A DNA stretch of 64,000 nucleotides, taken from NCBI GenBank assembly GCA_038533155.1, contig JBCAZH010000002.1:103569-167568 (forward strand), in the 5' to 3' direction. The notes under the pieces were generated by a model. The model did not search any database, was not told the DNA's origin, and worked only from the letters and a program-made list of their open reading frames with translations. The position numbers and the translations under genes are program-made. Positions 33,581-41,600 of this stretch are shown here, piece after piece (the first letter of the stretch is position 1; each line of letters starts with the position of its first letter). This stretch comes from CALBPI01 sp038533155. GTDB taxonomy: Bacteria; Pseudomonadota; Gammaproteobacteria; Steroidobacterales; Woeseiaceae.

Positions 33581-34990
33581 TTAACGTCGGGCTACGACCT
33601 CGGTGGGCGTCGGCAGCGTCTCTTCCGGCGGCAGGGGGCCCTCGGGCACATCGTTCTGGCGTTCCAGCCAGTTAAGGATTGCACGATAGTTGCGGATGTT
33701 CTCAACATACGTGACGGGTTCCCATCCTCTGGCATAGCCGTGCTCGACTCTCTGGTACCAGCGCCGCTGGGCGAGCAAAGGCAGTGCGTCGCGCACGTCC
33801 ACCCACCGATCCGGGTCGCCTTTTTGCATCTCGACAATTTTTCGGGCGTCCTTCAGGTGAAAGTAGCCGACGTTGTATGCCGCCAACGCCATCCATGTGC
33901 GATCCGGCTCCGGCACGCCGTCGCCGATCCGTTCCTTCAAGCGCTCAAAGAACGCGGCGCCGCCCGCGATACTCTGGGCGGGATCCTCACGGTCTTTGAT
34001 TCCGACGTAGTCAGCGGTGGCACGCGTCAACATCATGATGCCGCGTACACCCGTCGGTGATACGGCTGATCGTCGCCAGTGCGACTCCTGATAACCAATG
34101 GCTGCCAGAAGTGTCCAGTCGAGTCCGGTTCGATCTGCAGCTTCCTCGAACATATCGCGGTATCGCGGCAGGCGCGATTCATAGTGTCGGATAAACGCGC
34201 GTGTGCCCACGTAGTCGAAGTCGTCGTTGTGGCCGTAGTAGCGGTCCAAGATTCGCGTGAGTTCGCCGTTACGCCGAATCTTCTGCAGATATTGATTGGC
34301 GCGATCAACCAGGGTTCGGCCGCCGTGGGCTGGGAACGCCCACGCAATGGAGTTCGCAACGTCGAGGTCCAACGCAATCCGCAGTTCAGGGTGAAATTGC
34401 CGATTAATACTGAAATCGGTTGAATCGGCGACTGTGTAAGGAATGTCACCGTTCGCGACAGCTTCCAAAAGCTCGGCGCTCTCCGTGTCAGGGTCTTCGC
34501 GATAGCTCAGCGTGGGCCATTCTGCCGATAGCGCCTCGAGCGTTTCGGCATGGCTTGAGCCTGCCATAACAACCACTTCTGCATCCTCGATGTCAGCGAG
34601 CGTATCGGGTTTGCCGTTTCCCCGGCGGTACACAAGGTGCTGTTCCACTTGTTGGTAGGGCTGGCTGAACAGGACTTGTTGCAGGCGTTCCTCTGTGATG
34701 GACAAGCCTGCTGCGGCAAGATGCGCCTGACCACTGCTGACGGCGGGAATTAAGTCCGCCACCGCACTGCGGGGTTGCATGACCAGGCTGACGCCGAGCT
34801 CATCCGCAAATCCTTTGGCGAGATCAAACTCGGGTCCGGTTGGCACGTCAGCACCCATGTAGTAGGTGGTTGGCGCATTCCGAGTCACCACTCGCAGCTC
34901 GCCGAGTTCCAGGATCTGATCCAACAACGGCGGCGGAAGGTGCACCGAAGTCAGTGCGCCCGCGGCGATACATGCGATCAACGCTCGCAT
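33581..34990 (-). CDS. mltF: membrane-bound lytic murein transglycosylase F
   Basis: Cleaves peptidoglycan glycan strands to 1,6-anhydro-MurNAc ends. The 469-residue protein has a short hydrophobic N-terminal signal, a solute-binding-protein type domain (about 28-255, ELRVVTRNAPTTYY) that regulates activity, and a C-terminal SLT domain (about 275-440) with catalytic Glu302 in YQESHWRRSAVSPTG and the AAYNVG motif. ATG at 34990 is used; a TTG at 34996 would add two residues. Location near tadA and guaA is conserved with E. coli. Confidence 0.94.
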   Translation of the reverse strand: MRALIACIAAGALTSVHLPPPLLDQILELGELRVVTRNAPTTYYMGADVPTGPEFDLAKGFADELGVSLVMQPRSAVADLIPAVSSGQAHLAAAGLSITEERLQQVLFSQPYQQVEQHLVYRRGNGKPDTLADIEDAEVVVMAGSSHAETLEALSAEWPTLSYREDPDTESAELLEAVANGDIPYTVADSTDFSINRQFHPELRIALDLDVANSIAWAFPAHGGRTLVDRANQYLQKIRRNGELTRILDRYYGHNDDFDYVGTRAFIRHYESRLPRYRDMFEEAADRTGLDWTLLAAIGYQESHWRRSAVSPTGVRGIMMLTRATADYVGIKDREDPAQSIAGGAAFFERLKERIGDGVPEPDRTWMALAAYNVGYFHLKDARKIVEMQKGDPDRWVDVRDALPLLAQRRWYQRVEHGYARGWEPVTYVENIRNYRAILNWLERQNDVPEGPLPPEETLPTPTEVVARR

Positions 34991-35096
34991 GGTCAAATGG
35001 GCCTAAGCGGAGAGTTCAGAACCATGTGACCAGTATACCAACGCAGCTACCGCGGGTTAGGGTCCTCGAGGGGGTGAAAGCAGCGGCCGGGCCTGA

Positions 35097-35102
35097 GATA
35101 AT
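35097..35102 (+). promoter_or_regulatory. -10 element of the SRP RNA gene
   Basis: GATAAT ends 7 nt before the first paired base of the SRP RNA at 35110. No convincing -35 is seen, though GTGAAA at 35074-35079 is at about the right distance. Confidence 0.45.
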
Positions 35103-35109
35103 AGCGACT

Positions 35110-35216
35110 GGTCCGCGCCGGCTACCCCGCGACGGTCAGCCGTGAACCCCGTCAGGCCCGGAAGGGAGCAGCGGCAGCGGTCACACCGGGTGCCGGGGAG
35201 CAGCTGGTGCGGGCCT
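35110..35216 (+). ncRNA. ffs: signal recognition particle 4.5S RNA
   Basis: A 107-nt hairpin RNA. The 5' arm (GGTCCGCGCCGGCT) pairs with the 3' arm (AGCTGGTGCGGGCC), and the apical domain carries the universal SRP motif GTCAGGCCCGGAAGGGAGCAGC region at 35151-35172 with the GGAA tetraloop. It binds Ffh to target membrane proteins. It is followed by TTTTA and then dnaX, the usual order for many Gammaproteobacteria. Confidence 0.93.
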
Positions 35217-35256
35217 TTTATCTGCGAGATACGCTCGCTGTAGGCCAGAGAATTCC

Positions 35257-36864
35257 ATGAGCTATCTTGTTCTAGCGCGCAAATATAGACCCGTCGGTTT
35301 CGAGGACGTGGTCGGCCAGGAGCACGTACTACGCGCACTCAGCCATGCGCTGGACCATCAACGCCTCCACCACGCTTATCTTTTCTCAGGAACACGGGGT
35401 GTCGGCAAAACCACACTCGCTCGAATTCTCGCCAAGGCGCTGAATTGCGAGACCGGCGTATCGTCAAAGCCGTGTGGTGTCTGTTCGGCCTGTACTGAAA
35501 TCGATTCGGGGCGATTTGTCGATTTAATCGAGGTGGATGCCGCGTCTCGAACCAAGGTCGACGATACGCGGGAGCTGTTGGATAACGTCCAATACGCGGC
35601 GACACGGGGTCGGTACAAGGTGTACTTAATCGACGAAGTGCATATGTTATCGACCCATTCTTTCAATGCATTACTTAAGACTCTTGAGGAACCGCCTGAG
35701 CATGTGAAGTTCTTGCTGGCAACGACTGATCCACAGAAGCTGCCAGTGACTGTGTTGTCCCGGTGTCTGCAATTCAATCTCAAGCGGATACCACCGCAAT
35801 TGATCGCAGATCGACTGCAGGAAATTGCTGAAGCGGAGTCGATTCAAGCGGACGCGGGTGCGCTAAGACTGTTGGCGCGCGGTGCAGATGGAAGTCTACG
35901 CGACGGGCTGAGTTTGATGGATCAAGCGATCGCTTTTGGCGACGGTCAATTGGTCGAGCGTGATGTGTCACAGATGTTGGGTACGCTCGACGATGCCTTT
36001 GTCCTTGAAATTTTGGATGCGTTGATCGACCAATCAGGTGCGAAGCTTGCCCAAATTGTGGCCAAAGCCGCTGAGCGAGTGCCTGACTTTGCTGCGCTAC
36101 TGGATGATCTCGCTCGCGCATTTACCGCGATTGCCTTGCAACAAGCGGGTGCCGCGGACAAGCCAGACGACGGTGCTTTTCCTGCGGATCGCTATGCCGA
36201 CCTGCTACCACCTGAGATCGTTCAGCTGTACTACCAGATTGCAACGCACGGTCGCAGAGACTTGCCGCTGGCCCCTGATGCGCGCACCGGCATGGAAATG
36301 ACGCTGCTCCGAATGCTGGCGTTTACGCCAAACGGCAGCGTCAGCTCCGTCAACCAAACCCCGCCGACTCGCGCGCCCGCAGCCTCGGGTGGGTCTAAGG
36401 CGGCAGCGAATGTTGTCGCCCAAACGAACACGTCGAACGTCTCCGCTGCAACCGGCAAGCCTGAAGAATCGGATCCGTCGCGCGAGTGGTATCGCCTGGT
36501 AGGTGCGCTTGAGCTCGACGGCGTTGTGCGAATGCTCGCGGCCAACTGTGCCTGGGTCGGCCGGGAAGGCGACCATATCTCGCTGTCTCTCGACAAGCGA
36601 AGCTCAGCCTTGCTGACCGACGCTAGAGTCAAAGTGTTAGAGACGGCGCTTTCGGGACACCACGGTCAGTCAATAAGGGTCACCGTGGCTATTGCTGGCG
36701 CGGAAACCGTAGAGACGCCCGCAGTGCAAAAGCAGCGTGATGTTCAATCACAGCAGTCGCAAGCGGTTGAAACCCTGCAAAACGATGCGGGGGTGACCGC
36801 GTTGCAAGAGCTGATGGGCGCAGAGTTGGATCCAGGGTCCGTGCGAAGTGGTGACGCGACGTAG
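35257..36864 (+). CDS. dnaX: DNA polymerase III subunit tau/gamma
   Basis: Clamp-loader ATPase that organises the replisome. The 535-residue protein has Walker A GTRGVGKT (45-52), the zinc cysteines 64, 73, 76, 79, the DEVH box (126-129), the LSRC arginine-finger motif and, after a Pro/Ala/Thr linker (about 365-405), a C-terminal domain. I see no A-AAA-AAG slippery heptamer, so a separate gamma form made by frameshifting as in E. coli is not evident. It is followed by ybaB and recR. Confidence 0.96.
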   Translation: MSYLVLARKYRPVGFEDVVGQEHVLRALSHALDHQRLHHAYLFSGTRGVGKTTLARILAKALNCETGVSSKPCGVCSACTEIDSGRFVDLIEVDAASRTKVDDTRELLDNVQYAATRGRYKVYLIDEVHMLSTHSFNALLKTLEEPPEHVKFLLATTDPQKLPVTVLSRCLQFNLKRIPPQLIADRLQEIAEAESIQADAGALRLLARGADGSLRDGLSLMDQAIAFGDGQLVERDVSQMLGTLDDAFVLEILDALIDQSGAKLAQIVAKAAERVPDFAALLDDLARAFTAIALQQAGAADKPDDGAFPADRYADLLPPEIVQLYYQIATHGRRDLPLAPDARTGMEMTLLRMLAFTPNGSVSSVNQTPPTRAPAASGGSKAAANVVAQTNTSNVSAATGKPEESDPSREWYRLVGALELDGVVRMLAANCAWVGREGDHISLSLDKRSSALLTDARVKVLETALSGHHGQSIRVTVAIAGAETVETPAVQKQRDVQSQQSQAVETLQNDAGVTALQELMGAELDPGSVRSGDAT

Positions 36865-36901
36865 GCTGCGTTCGCAGATTTGATCGATTGGGAGTGGTGC
36901 G

Positions 36902-37225
36902 ATGAAAGGCGGAATAGGGCAGATGCTCAAGCAGGCGAAAGCGATGCAGAGCAACATGGAGAAGCTCCAGGAAGAGCTGGCCGATCTAGAAGTTGTCGGA
37001 GAGGCGGGTGCAGGAATGGTATCTGTAACAATGACATGCAAGCATATTGTCAAGTCGATTCAAATTGACGATGCGTTGCTCGGCGATGATCGAGAGATGC
37101 TTGAGGACGTCATCGCGGCTGGCTTTAACGATGCTTTGCGAAAGGCGGAAGCCAAGACGCAAGAAAAAATGGCCGAAATTACTGGTGGGCTGAATCTGCC
37201 TGCCGGCATGAAACTGCCGTTCTAG
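36902..37225 (+). CDS. ybaB: nucleoid-associated protein YbaB/EbfC
   Basis: Small DNA-binding dimer of the nucleoid. The 107-residue protein begins MKGGIGQMLKQAKAMQSNM and has the typical basic/amphipathic first helix, the central beta strands (GAGMVSVTMTCKHIVKSIQID) and the Met/Gly-rich C-terminus (GGLNLPAGMKLPF). Its place between dnaX and recR is almost universal. Confidence 0.95.
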   Translation: MKGGIGQMLKQAKAMQSNMEKLQEELADLEVVGEAGAGMVSVTMTCKHIVKSIQIDDALLGDDREMLEDVIAAGFNDALRKAEAKTQEKMAEITGGLNLPAGMKLPF

Positions 37226-37241
37226 CCGGAGTCTATTCGAC

Positions 37242-37856
37242 TTGTCGTTTACGCCACTGCTAACGGATTTGATCGATGCGCTACGCTGCTTGCCGGGTGT
37301 TGGCCAGAAGACCGCTCAGCGTATGGCGTTCTCCCTGCTTGAAGGCGATCGCAGCGACTCGGGACATTTGGCATCCGCGCTGACGCGGGCGGCTGAAGGT
37401 ATTCGACATTGCAGTCGCTGCCGGATGTACACGGAGGCGGAGATTTGTTCGATCTGCTCAAATCCCGGCAGAGACGACAGCATCTTGTGCGTGGTGGAGT
37501 CGCCGGCGGACGTACTGGCGATCGATGGCGCGACAGGGTTTCGCGGCCGCTATTTCGTTCTGCTCGGGCACCTGTCCCCATTGGATGGCATCGGGCCGTC
37601 TGAGTTGGGCATGGACTTACTCGCGCAGCGTATCCAATCCGAACAGTTGGACGAGATCATCATCGCCACCAATCCAACGGTTGAGGGTGACGCGACCGCG
37701 CATTTCATTGCGGAGCTCGCGGCTTCAAGCAACATCACTGTCAGCAGGATCGCGCACGGCGTGCCGGTCGGGGGTGAACTTGAGTTCGTGGACGGTGGCA
37801 CCTTATCGCATGCATTCGTCGGGCGCAGAAGTGTGGGTCAGGCGGGAGGATCTTGA
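37242..37856 (+). CDS. recR: recombination protein RecR
   Basis: Works with RecF and RecO to load RecA on gapped DNA. The 204-residue protein has an N-terminal helix-hairpin-helix (RCLPGVGQKTAQRMAF), a four-cysteine zinc finger (Cys57, Cys60, Cys69, Cys72), a Toprim domain (ILCVVESPADVLAID) and the C-terminal Walker-B-like part (GTLSHAFVGRR). The start is TTG at 37242, with GGAG 10 nt upstream. The stop TGA overlaps the ATG of the next gene. Confidence 0.96.
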   Translation: MSFTPLLTDLIDALRCLPGVGQKTAQRMAFSLLEGDRSDSGHLASALTRAAEGIRHCSRCRMYTEAEICSICSNPGRDDSILCVVESPADVLAIDGATGFRGRYFVLLGHLSPLDGIGPSELGMDLLAQRIQSEQLDEIIIATNPTVEGDATAHFIAELAASSNITVSRIAHGVPVGGELEFVDGGTLSHAFVGRRSVGQAGGS

Positions 37857-38218
37857 TGTCGTCGAATGACACTTGCCTATTTTGCGAGATTGTTGCGGGA
37901 CGTATCCCCTGCGATAAGATTTTTGAGAACGAGCAGGTGCTCGGCTTTCGTGATATCAATCCCCAAGCGCCGATTCATGTCCTGTTCGTCCCGAAACCGC
38001 ACATTGCAACTGTGAACGATATACAAGACTCACAGGCGGAACTCATCGGGCAGCTGGTTCTCGCCGCACGTGACTTTGCCAAAACCGAAGGGTTTGCAGA
38101 CGACGGTTATCGTTTGATTATCAACTGCAATGAAGATGGTGGTCAGACTGTCTACCACTTGCATCTGCACTTGTTGGCCGGTGCCAAGATGCCCATGGGT
38201 TTTGGTCACAGTGGCTAG
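37856..38218 (+). CDS. HIT-family nucleotide-binding protein (HinT-like)
   Basis: Nucleoside phosphoramidase/hydrolase of the HIT superfamily. The 120-residue protein has the active-site HLHLHLLAG (His101, His103, His105) and N-terminal residues CLFCEIVAGRIPCDKIFEN common to HinT. ATG at 37856 overlaps the recR stop; the TTG one codon earlier is less likely. It converges with rsgA, overlapping by 4 bp. Confidence 0.93.
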   Translation: MSSNDTCLFCEIVAGRIPCDKIFENEQVLGFRDINPQAPIHVLFVPKPHIATVNDIQDSQAELIGQLVLAARDFAKTEGFADDGYRLIINCNEDGGQTVYHLHLHLLAGAKMPMGFGHSG

Positions 38219-39126
38219 TAGCGCTGGCTTGAGAGTTGGCGATTCAATTGCGCGAGTCTCAGGTAGCTCTTGTACCGCCGCTCATCGATTCGGCCGTCGT
38301 TGACGCGCGCCTTAACCTCACAATCGGGCTCGGCGCGGTGACTGCAATCGGCAAATCGGCAGAGGTCGCTCGCTTGTAGAATTTCCCTAAATCCGCTGGC
38401 AACTCGCTCGGGCTGGATGAGTGCTGGCGCGTAGTCTCGCACGCCGGGCGAATCGATGACCGTCACCGCATCTTCGAACATCATCAGGCGGGCGGCGACA
38501 GTGGTGTGTCGCCCCTCATCGTTGGCTTCAGACACTGCGCGAGTTCTTTGTAACTCATTGCCTGACAGTGCGTTGATCAACGATGACTTTCCGACGCCGG
38601 ACAATCCGACAAAAATTGATAGCTCGCCGCGCATCAGGCTGCGTAGGTTTTCGATGCCGCTAGACTGCGGCACGCTGGTCTCAATCACCGGGTATCCGAT
38701 ATCTCGGTAAACCTGGACAGCATCTGGTACGCCAACCAGGTCGGCTTTGTTCCACACGATGGCGGCTTTCGTTGGCATCAGTTCAGCGGCGGCCAGATAG
38801 CGATCGGCAACAAACCAGTCCGGCTGCGGTTTGCTTGCAACGACCACGACCATCATCGAGACGTTGGCGGCCAGCGTTTCCCGTCGACCTCGGGAGTCGG
38901 TGCGGCTGAGCTCATTGAGCCTGGACTCGACGGACTCAATCTGCCAGTCGGACTCACCGGGCAGGGGGCGCGCTACGACGCGGTCACCGGTCACGGGCCG
39001 CTGGCGTTTACCTTTCGCGCGAGCGGGCACTGGGTGCGACGTGGGGCTGTCGATGTCGCATAATTCGAAGCGTGCGCCGAAAGTGGCGGTAACTCGCATC
39101 GTTTTGGCGGATTCAGTGATCGTCAT
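38215..39126 (-). CDS. rsgA: small ribosomal subunit biogenesis GTPase RsgA
   Basis: Circularly permuted GTPase that checks late 30S maturation. From ATG 39126 (303 residues) it has an N-terminal OB fold, then the permuted G domain in the order G4 NKAD (126-129), G1 GLSGVGKS (174-181), G3 DSPG (225-228), and a C-terminal zinc knuckle Cys256, Cys261, His263, Cys269. An upstream in-frame GTG at 39171 would leave only 8 bp to the divergent orn start, so the internal ATG is preferred; ATG at 39099 is another option. Confidence 0.94.
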   Translation of the reverse strand: MTITESAKTMRVTATFGARFELCDIDSPTSHPVPARAKGKRQRPVTGDRVVARPLPGESDWQIESVESRLNELSRTDSRGRRETLAANVSMMVVVVASKPQPDWFVADRYLAAAELMPTKAAIVWNKADLVGVPDAVQVYRDIGYPVIETSVPQSSGIENLRSLMRGELSIFVGLSGVGKSSLINALSGNELQRTRAVSEANDEGRHTTVAARLMMFEDAVTVIDSPGVRDYAPALIQPERVASGFREILQASDLCRFADCSHRAEPDCEVKARVNDGRIDERRYKSYLRLAQLNRQLSSQRY

Positions 39127-39179
39127 GTCTACATTATGCCCGTCGGGAGTAGCTAGACATCTCTGATACACTTGCCTGC

Positions 39180-39764
39180 ATGACTGATATTCCCCACAAC
39201 CGCTTCATCTGGATTGATCTTGAAATGACAGGTCTGGATCCCGATGGCGATCGAATTATTGAAATCGCAACCATCGTAACCGATCACGAGCTGAACGAGC
39301 TCGCTTCCGGCCCAGTGATCGCCGTCCACCAGACCGATGAACGCCTCGATGGCATGGATGAATGGAATACCCGGCAGCATGGCGGTTCAGGTCTGACCGA
39401 GCGCGTACGGACCAGCGACTACACGGAGCGGCAAGCGGAAAAGACGACCCTTGCGTTCCTGCGCGACTGGGTGCGAGAAGGCAGCTCTCCCATGTGTGGT
39501 AACAGCATCTGCCAAGACCGTCGTTTTTTGGCGCGTTACATGCCGGAGCTGGAAGCGTTTTTCCATTACCGAAATCTAGATGTCAGCACGCTGAAAATTT
39601 TGGCGCAGCAGTGGGCGCCGACGCTTTGTCATGGCATCAAGAAGCAAGGGTTGCATCTCGCGTTGGAAGATATCCGTGACTCTATAGCGGAGCTTCAGCA
39701 TTACCGCGAATTGTGGCTGCAACCAGGTATCGATGTGTTTATGGCTGCGTCGGATATCCAGTAA
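39180..39764 (+). CDS. orn: oligoribonuclease
   Basis: 3'-5' exonuclease that clears 2-5 nt RNAs and pGpG, and is essential in many Gammaproteobacteria. The 194-residue protein is a DEDDh nuclease: Asp13 and Glu15 in WIDLEMTGLD, and the later GNSICQDRRFL and DIRDSIAELQHYRE segments. Divergence from rsgA is a conserved arrangement. Its stop overlaps the next start as TAATG. Confidence 0.96.
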   Translation: MTDIPHNRFIWIDLEMTGLDPDGDRIIEIATIVTDHELNELASGPVIAVHQTDERLDGMDEWNTRQHGGSGLTERVRTSDYTERQAEKTTLAFLRDWVREGSSPMCGNSICQDRRFLARYMPELEAFFHYRNLDVSTLKILAQQWAPTLCHGIKKQGLHLALEDIRDSIAELQHYRELWLQPGIDVFMAASDIQ

Positions 39765-40399
39765 TGGTCTCGAGACCGGAGGATCCGCCGCTTCGATCCT
39801 CGCCAGCCTGTGAAAGAAACCAAGCCGCGATAAGGTCGGTGCTCGAGGACTGGGTCGTTGATAACGGTGTGCTGTTGGAGATTGGTAGCGGCACCGGCCA
39901 GCATGCTGCCTATTTGATTGATCTGTTTACCCACCTTGTTTGGCAGCCGAGCGATCGCGTGCCCGATCACAAGAGTATCGCTGGCTGGGCAAGTACATCG
40001 AGTGATCCGGCGCGCATCCGTCGCGCGTTGACGCTAGACGTTAGCGACGAACAAGCGTGGGCGAACGCACCTCGCTTCCAAACGTTACTTACCGTCAATA
40101 CGCTACACATCATGTCGTGGGAGCATGTGCAGCAGCTGTTCTATCACTCGGCGGCAATTGCAGATGCCAATGGCCGGTTGTTGGTCTACGGTCCGTTTCA
40201 CGAGAACGGCGGCCCGACGAGCGAAGGTAACGCCGTCTTCGACAACCAGCTTCGCGCCGAAGGGGGTGGTATGGGAATTCGTGATATTGAATCGGTTCGT
40301 GCGACGGCCGCAGCCAATGACTGGTTAGAACGTGCGCACTACCAGATGCCAGCAAACAACCAGATGTTGGTCTTTGGCCGACCGGGTCTTTCAGATTGA
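39764..40399 (+). CDS. DUF938 family SAM-dependent methyltransferase
   Basis: A 212-residue Rossmann-fold protein with the SAM motif VLLEIGSGTGQHAAYL and the family-specific VWQPSDR, VNTLHIMSW, YGPFHENGGPTSEGNAVFD segments that define DUF938. Substrate unknown. ATG at 39764 overlaps the orn stop, and its own stop overlaps the next start as TTGA, so it is in a tight operon. Confidence 0.88.
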   Translation: MVSRPEDPPLRSSPACERNQAAIRSVLEDWVVDNGVLLEIGSGTGQHAAYLIDLFTHLVWQPSDRVPDHKSIAGWASTSSDPARIRRALTLDVSDEQAWANAPRFQTLLTVNTLHIMSWEHVQQLFYHSAAIADANGRLLVYGPFHENGGPTSEGNAVFDNQLRAEGGGMGIRDIESVRATAAANDWLERAHYQMPANNQMLVFGRPGLSD

Positions 40400-40800
40400 G
40401 CGATCATCGCCAGTGGGTGGCTGGGGGATGTCATTGTGGCGACGTCCGGTTCGAGGTGGCGTTGTCCGAGAAGACTGTCGCACATGCGTGCAACTGCAGC
40501 ATCTGTGCGGCGACAGGGTTTGTCGGTGCAATCATTCCGCTCTCGCGTTTTCGGTTGCTGCAAGGTAAAGATGCGTTAACGGACTACCGCTTCAATACCG
40601 GGGTCGCGCGCCATCTGTTTTGTCGCACCTGTGGCGTTAAGTCTTTTTATCGCCCTCGTTCAAATCCGGACGGTGTCAGTATCAACATTGCCTGCATCGA
40701 GCTTCCCGACGGGTTTCAGGTTGAAGTGGAGGCGTTCGATGGGCAGAACTGGGAAGCGCACGCGGCGGATTTGGCCGCGTTATCCCAAGAGTCTGACTGA
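40396..40800 (+). CDS. GFA-family zinc protein (glutathione-dependent formaldehyde-activating-like)
   Basis: A 134-residue Mss4-like protein with the family's zinc cysteines: Cys12 and Cys14 (GGCHCGDVRF), Cys32, Cys34, Cys37 (CNCSIC), and Cys76, Cys79 (FCRTCGVKSFY). The founding member accelerates formation of S-hydroxymethylglutathione, but most members have unproven function. The start is TTG at 40396, overlapping the previous stop. Confidence 0.85.
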   Translation: MSDHRQWVAGGCHCGDVRFEVALSEKTVAHACNCSICAATGFVGAIIPLSRFRLLQGKDALTDYRFNTGVARHLFCRTCGVKSFYRPRSNPDGVSINIACIELPDGFQVEVEAFDGQNWEAHAADLAALSQESD

Positions 40801-40866
40801 GCGATGCGAACTGTAGCCAAGTGCAGACAGTGTACAAATCGGGCCTTACGGCTTAATCTCGCGGCC

Positions 40867-41562
40867 ATGAAACAAACCGCTCTAATGATTCTGCTTTCCT
40901 TGTCGTTTTTCGCGATCACTGCGTCGGCTCAGGAGTCGTCTGAACGCCAGTACGTGACCGATATCTTTGAGATCACGATGCGCCGCGGCCCCAGTACCCA
41001 AAATGCGATTGTCCGGATGCTCGAATCCGGGACGCCGGTTGAGGTCTTGGAGCAGGATTCGGCGAGTGGGTATAGCCGGGTTCGATTAACGACGAGCGAT
41101 ACTGAAGGGTATGTGCTGACGCGCTACCTCATGCGAGATCCGGCGGCGCGCAGCCAAGTGGCTGATCTACAAAGTCGCGTGGCATCGCTGCGCAGTGAGA
41201 GCGGCGACCAGGGTCGGGAATTGGATGATCTCAGAACCTCCAACGCAACCTCGCAACAACGGGTGCGCGCACTGGAGCAAGAGAACCAAAGGTTGTCCTC
41301 TGCGCTCGCCGATCTTGAGCAAAAGGCATCGAACGTGCTCGCAATTGATCGCGAAAACATGACGCTTCGAACCACACTGCAAGAGACTGAGATTGAACTG
41401 CAAGGACTGCAACAGTCCAACGCAGACCTTCGCAGTCAAAAGGCGCTGTACGGTTTCGTCGTCGGCGCCGGCGTGCTGCTGTTGGGAATCGTACTTGGCC
41501 TCGTACTTCCGGGCCTACGTCGTCGGAAGCGCGGTGGCTACGGTTCCGGCGATCTGCTCTGA
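40867..41562 (+). CDS. TIGR04211-type SH3 and anchor domain protein
   Basis: A 231-residue envelope protein with a signal peptide (1-21, ASAQES), a bacterial SH3 domain (about 25-90, MRRGPSTQNAIVRMLESGTPVEVLE), a long coiled coil (about 95-195) and a C-terminal TM helix followed by RRRKRGG. It should be periplasmic with the C-terminus anchored in the inner membrane. SH3b domains often bind peptidoglycan or peptides. E. coli YgiM has the same layout. ATG at 40867 is chosen since the longer frame has no signal peptide at its start. Confidence 0.85.
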   Translation: MKQTALMILLSLSFFAITASAQESSERQYVTDIFEITMRRGPSTQNAIVRMLESGTPVEVLEQDSASGYSRVRLTTSDTEGYVLTRYLMRDPAARSQVADLQSRVASLRSESGDQGRELDDLRTSNATSQQRVRALEQENQRLSSALADLEQKASNVLAIDRENMTLRTTLQETEIELQGLQQSNADLRSQKALYGFVVGAGVLLLGIVLGLVLPGLRRRKRGGYGSGDLL

Positions 41563-41600
41563 CGCCGCGATCCGTTAGTCAAAGCTGTCGATCGAGAGGC

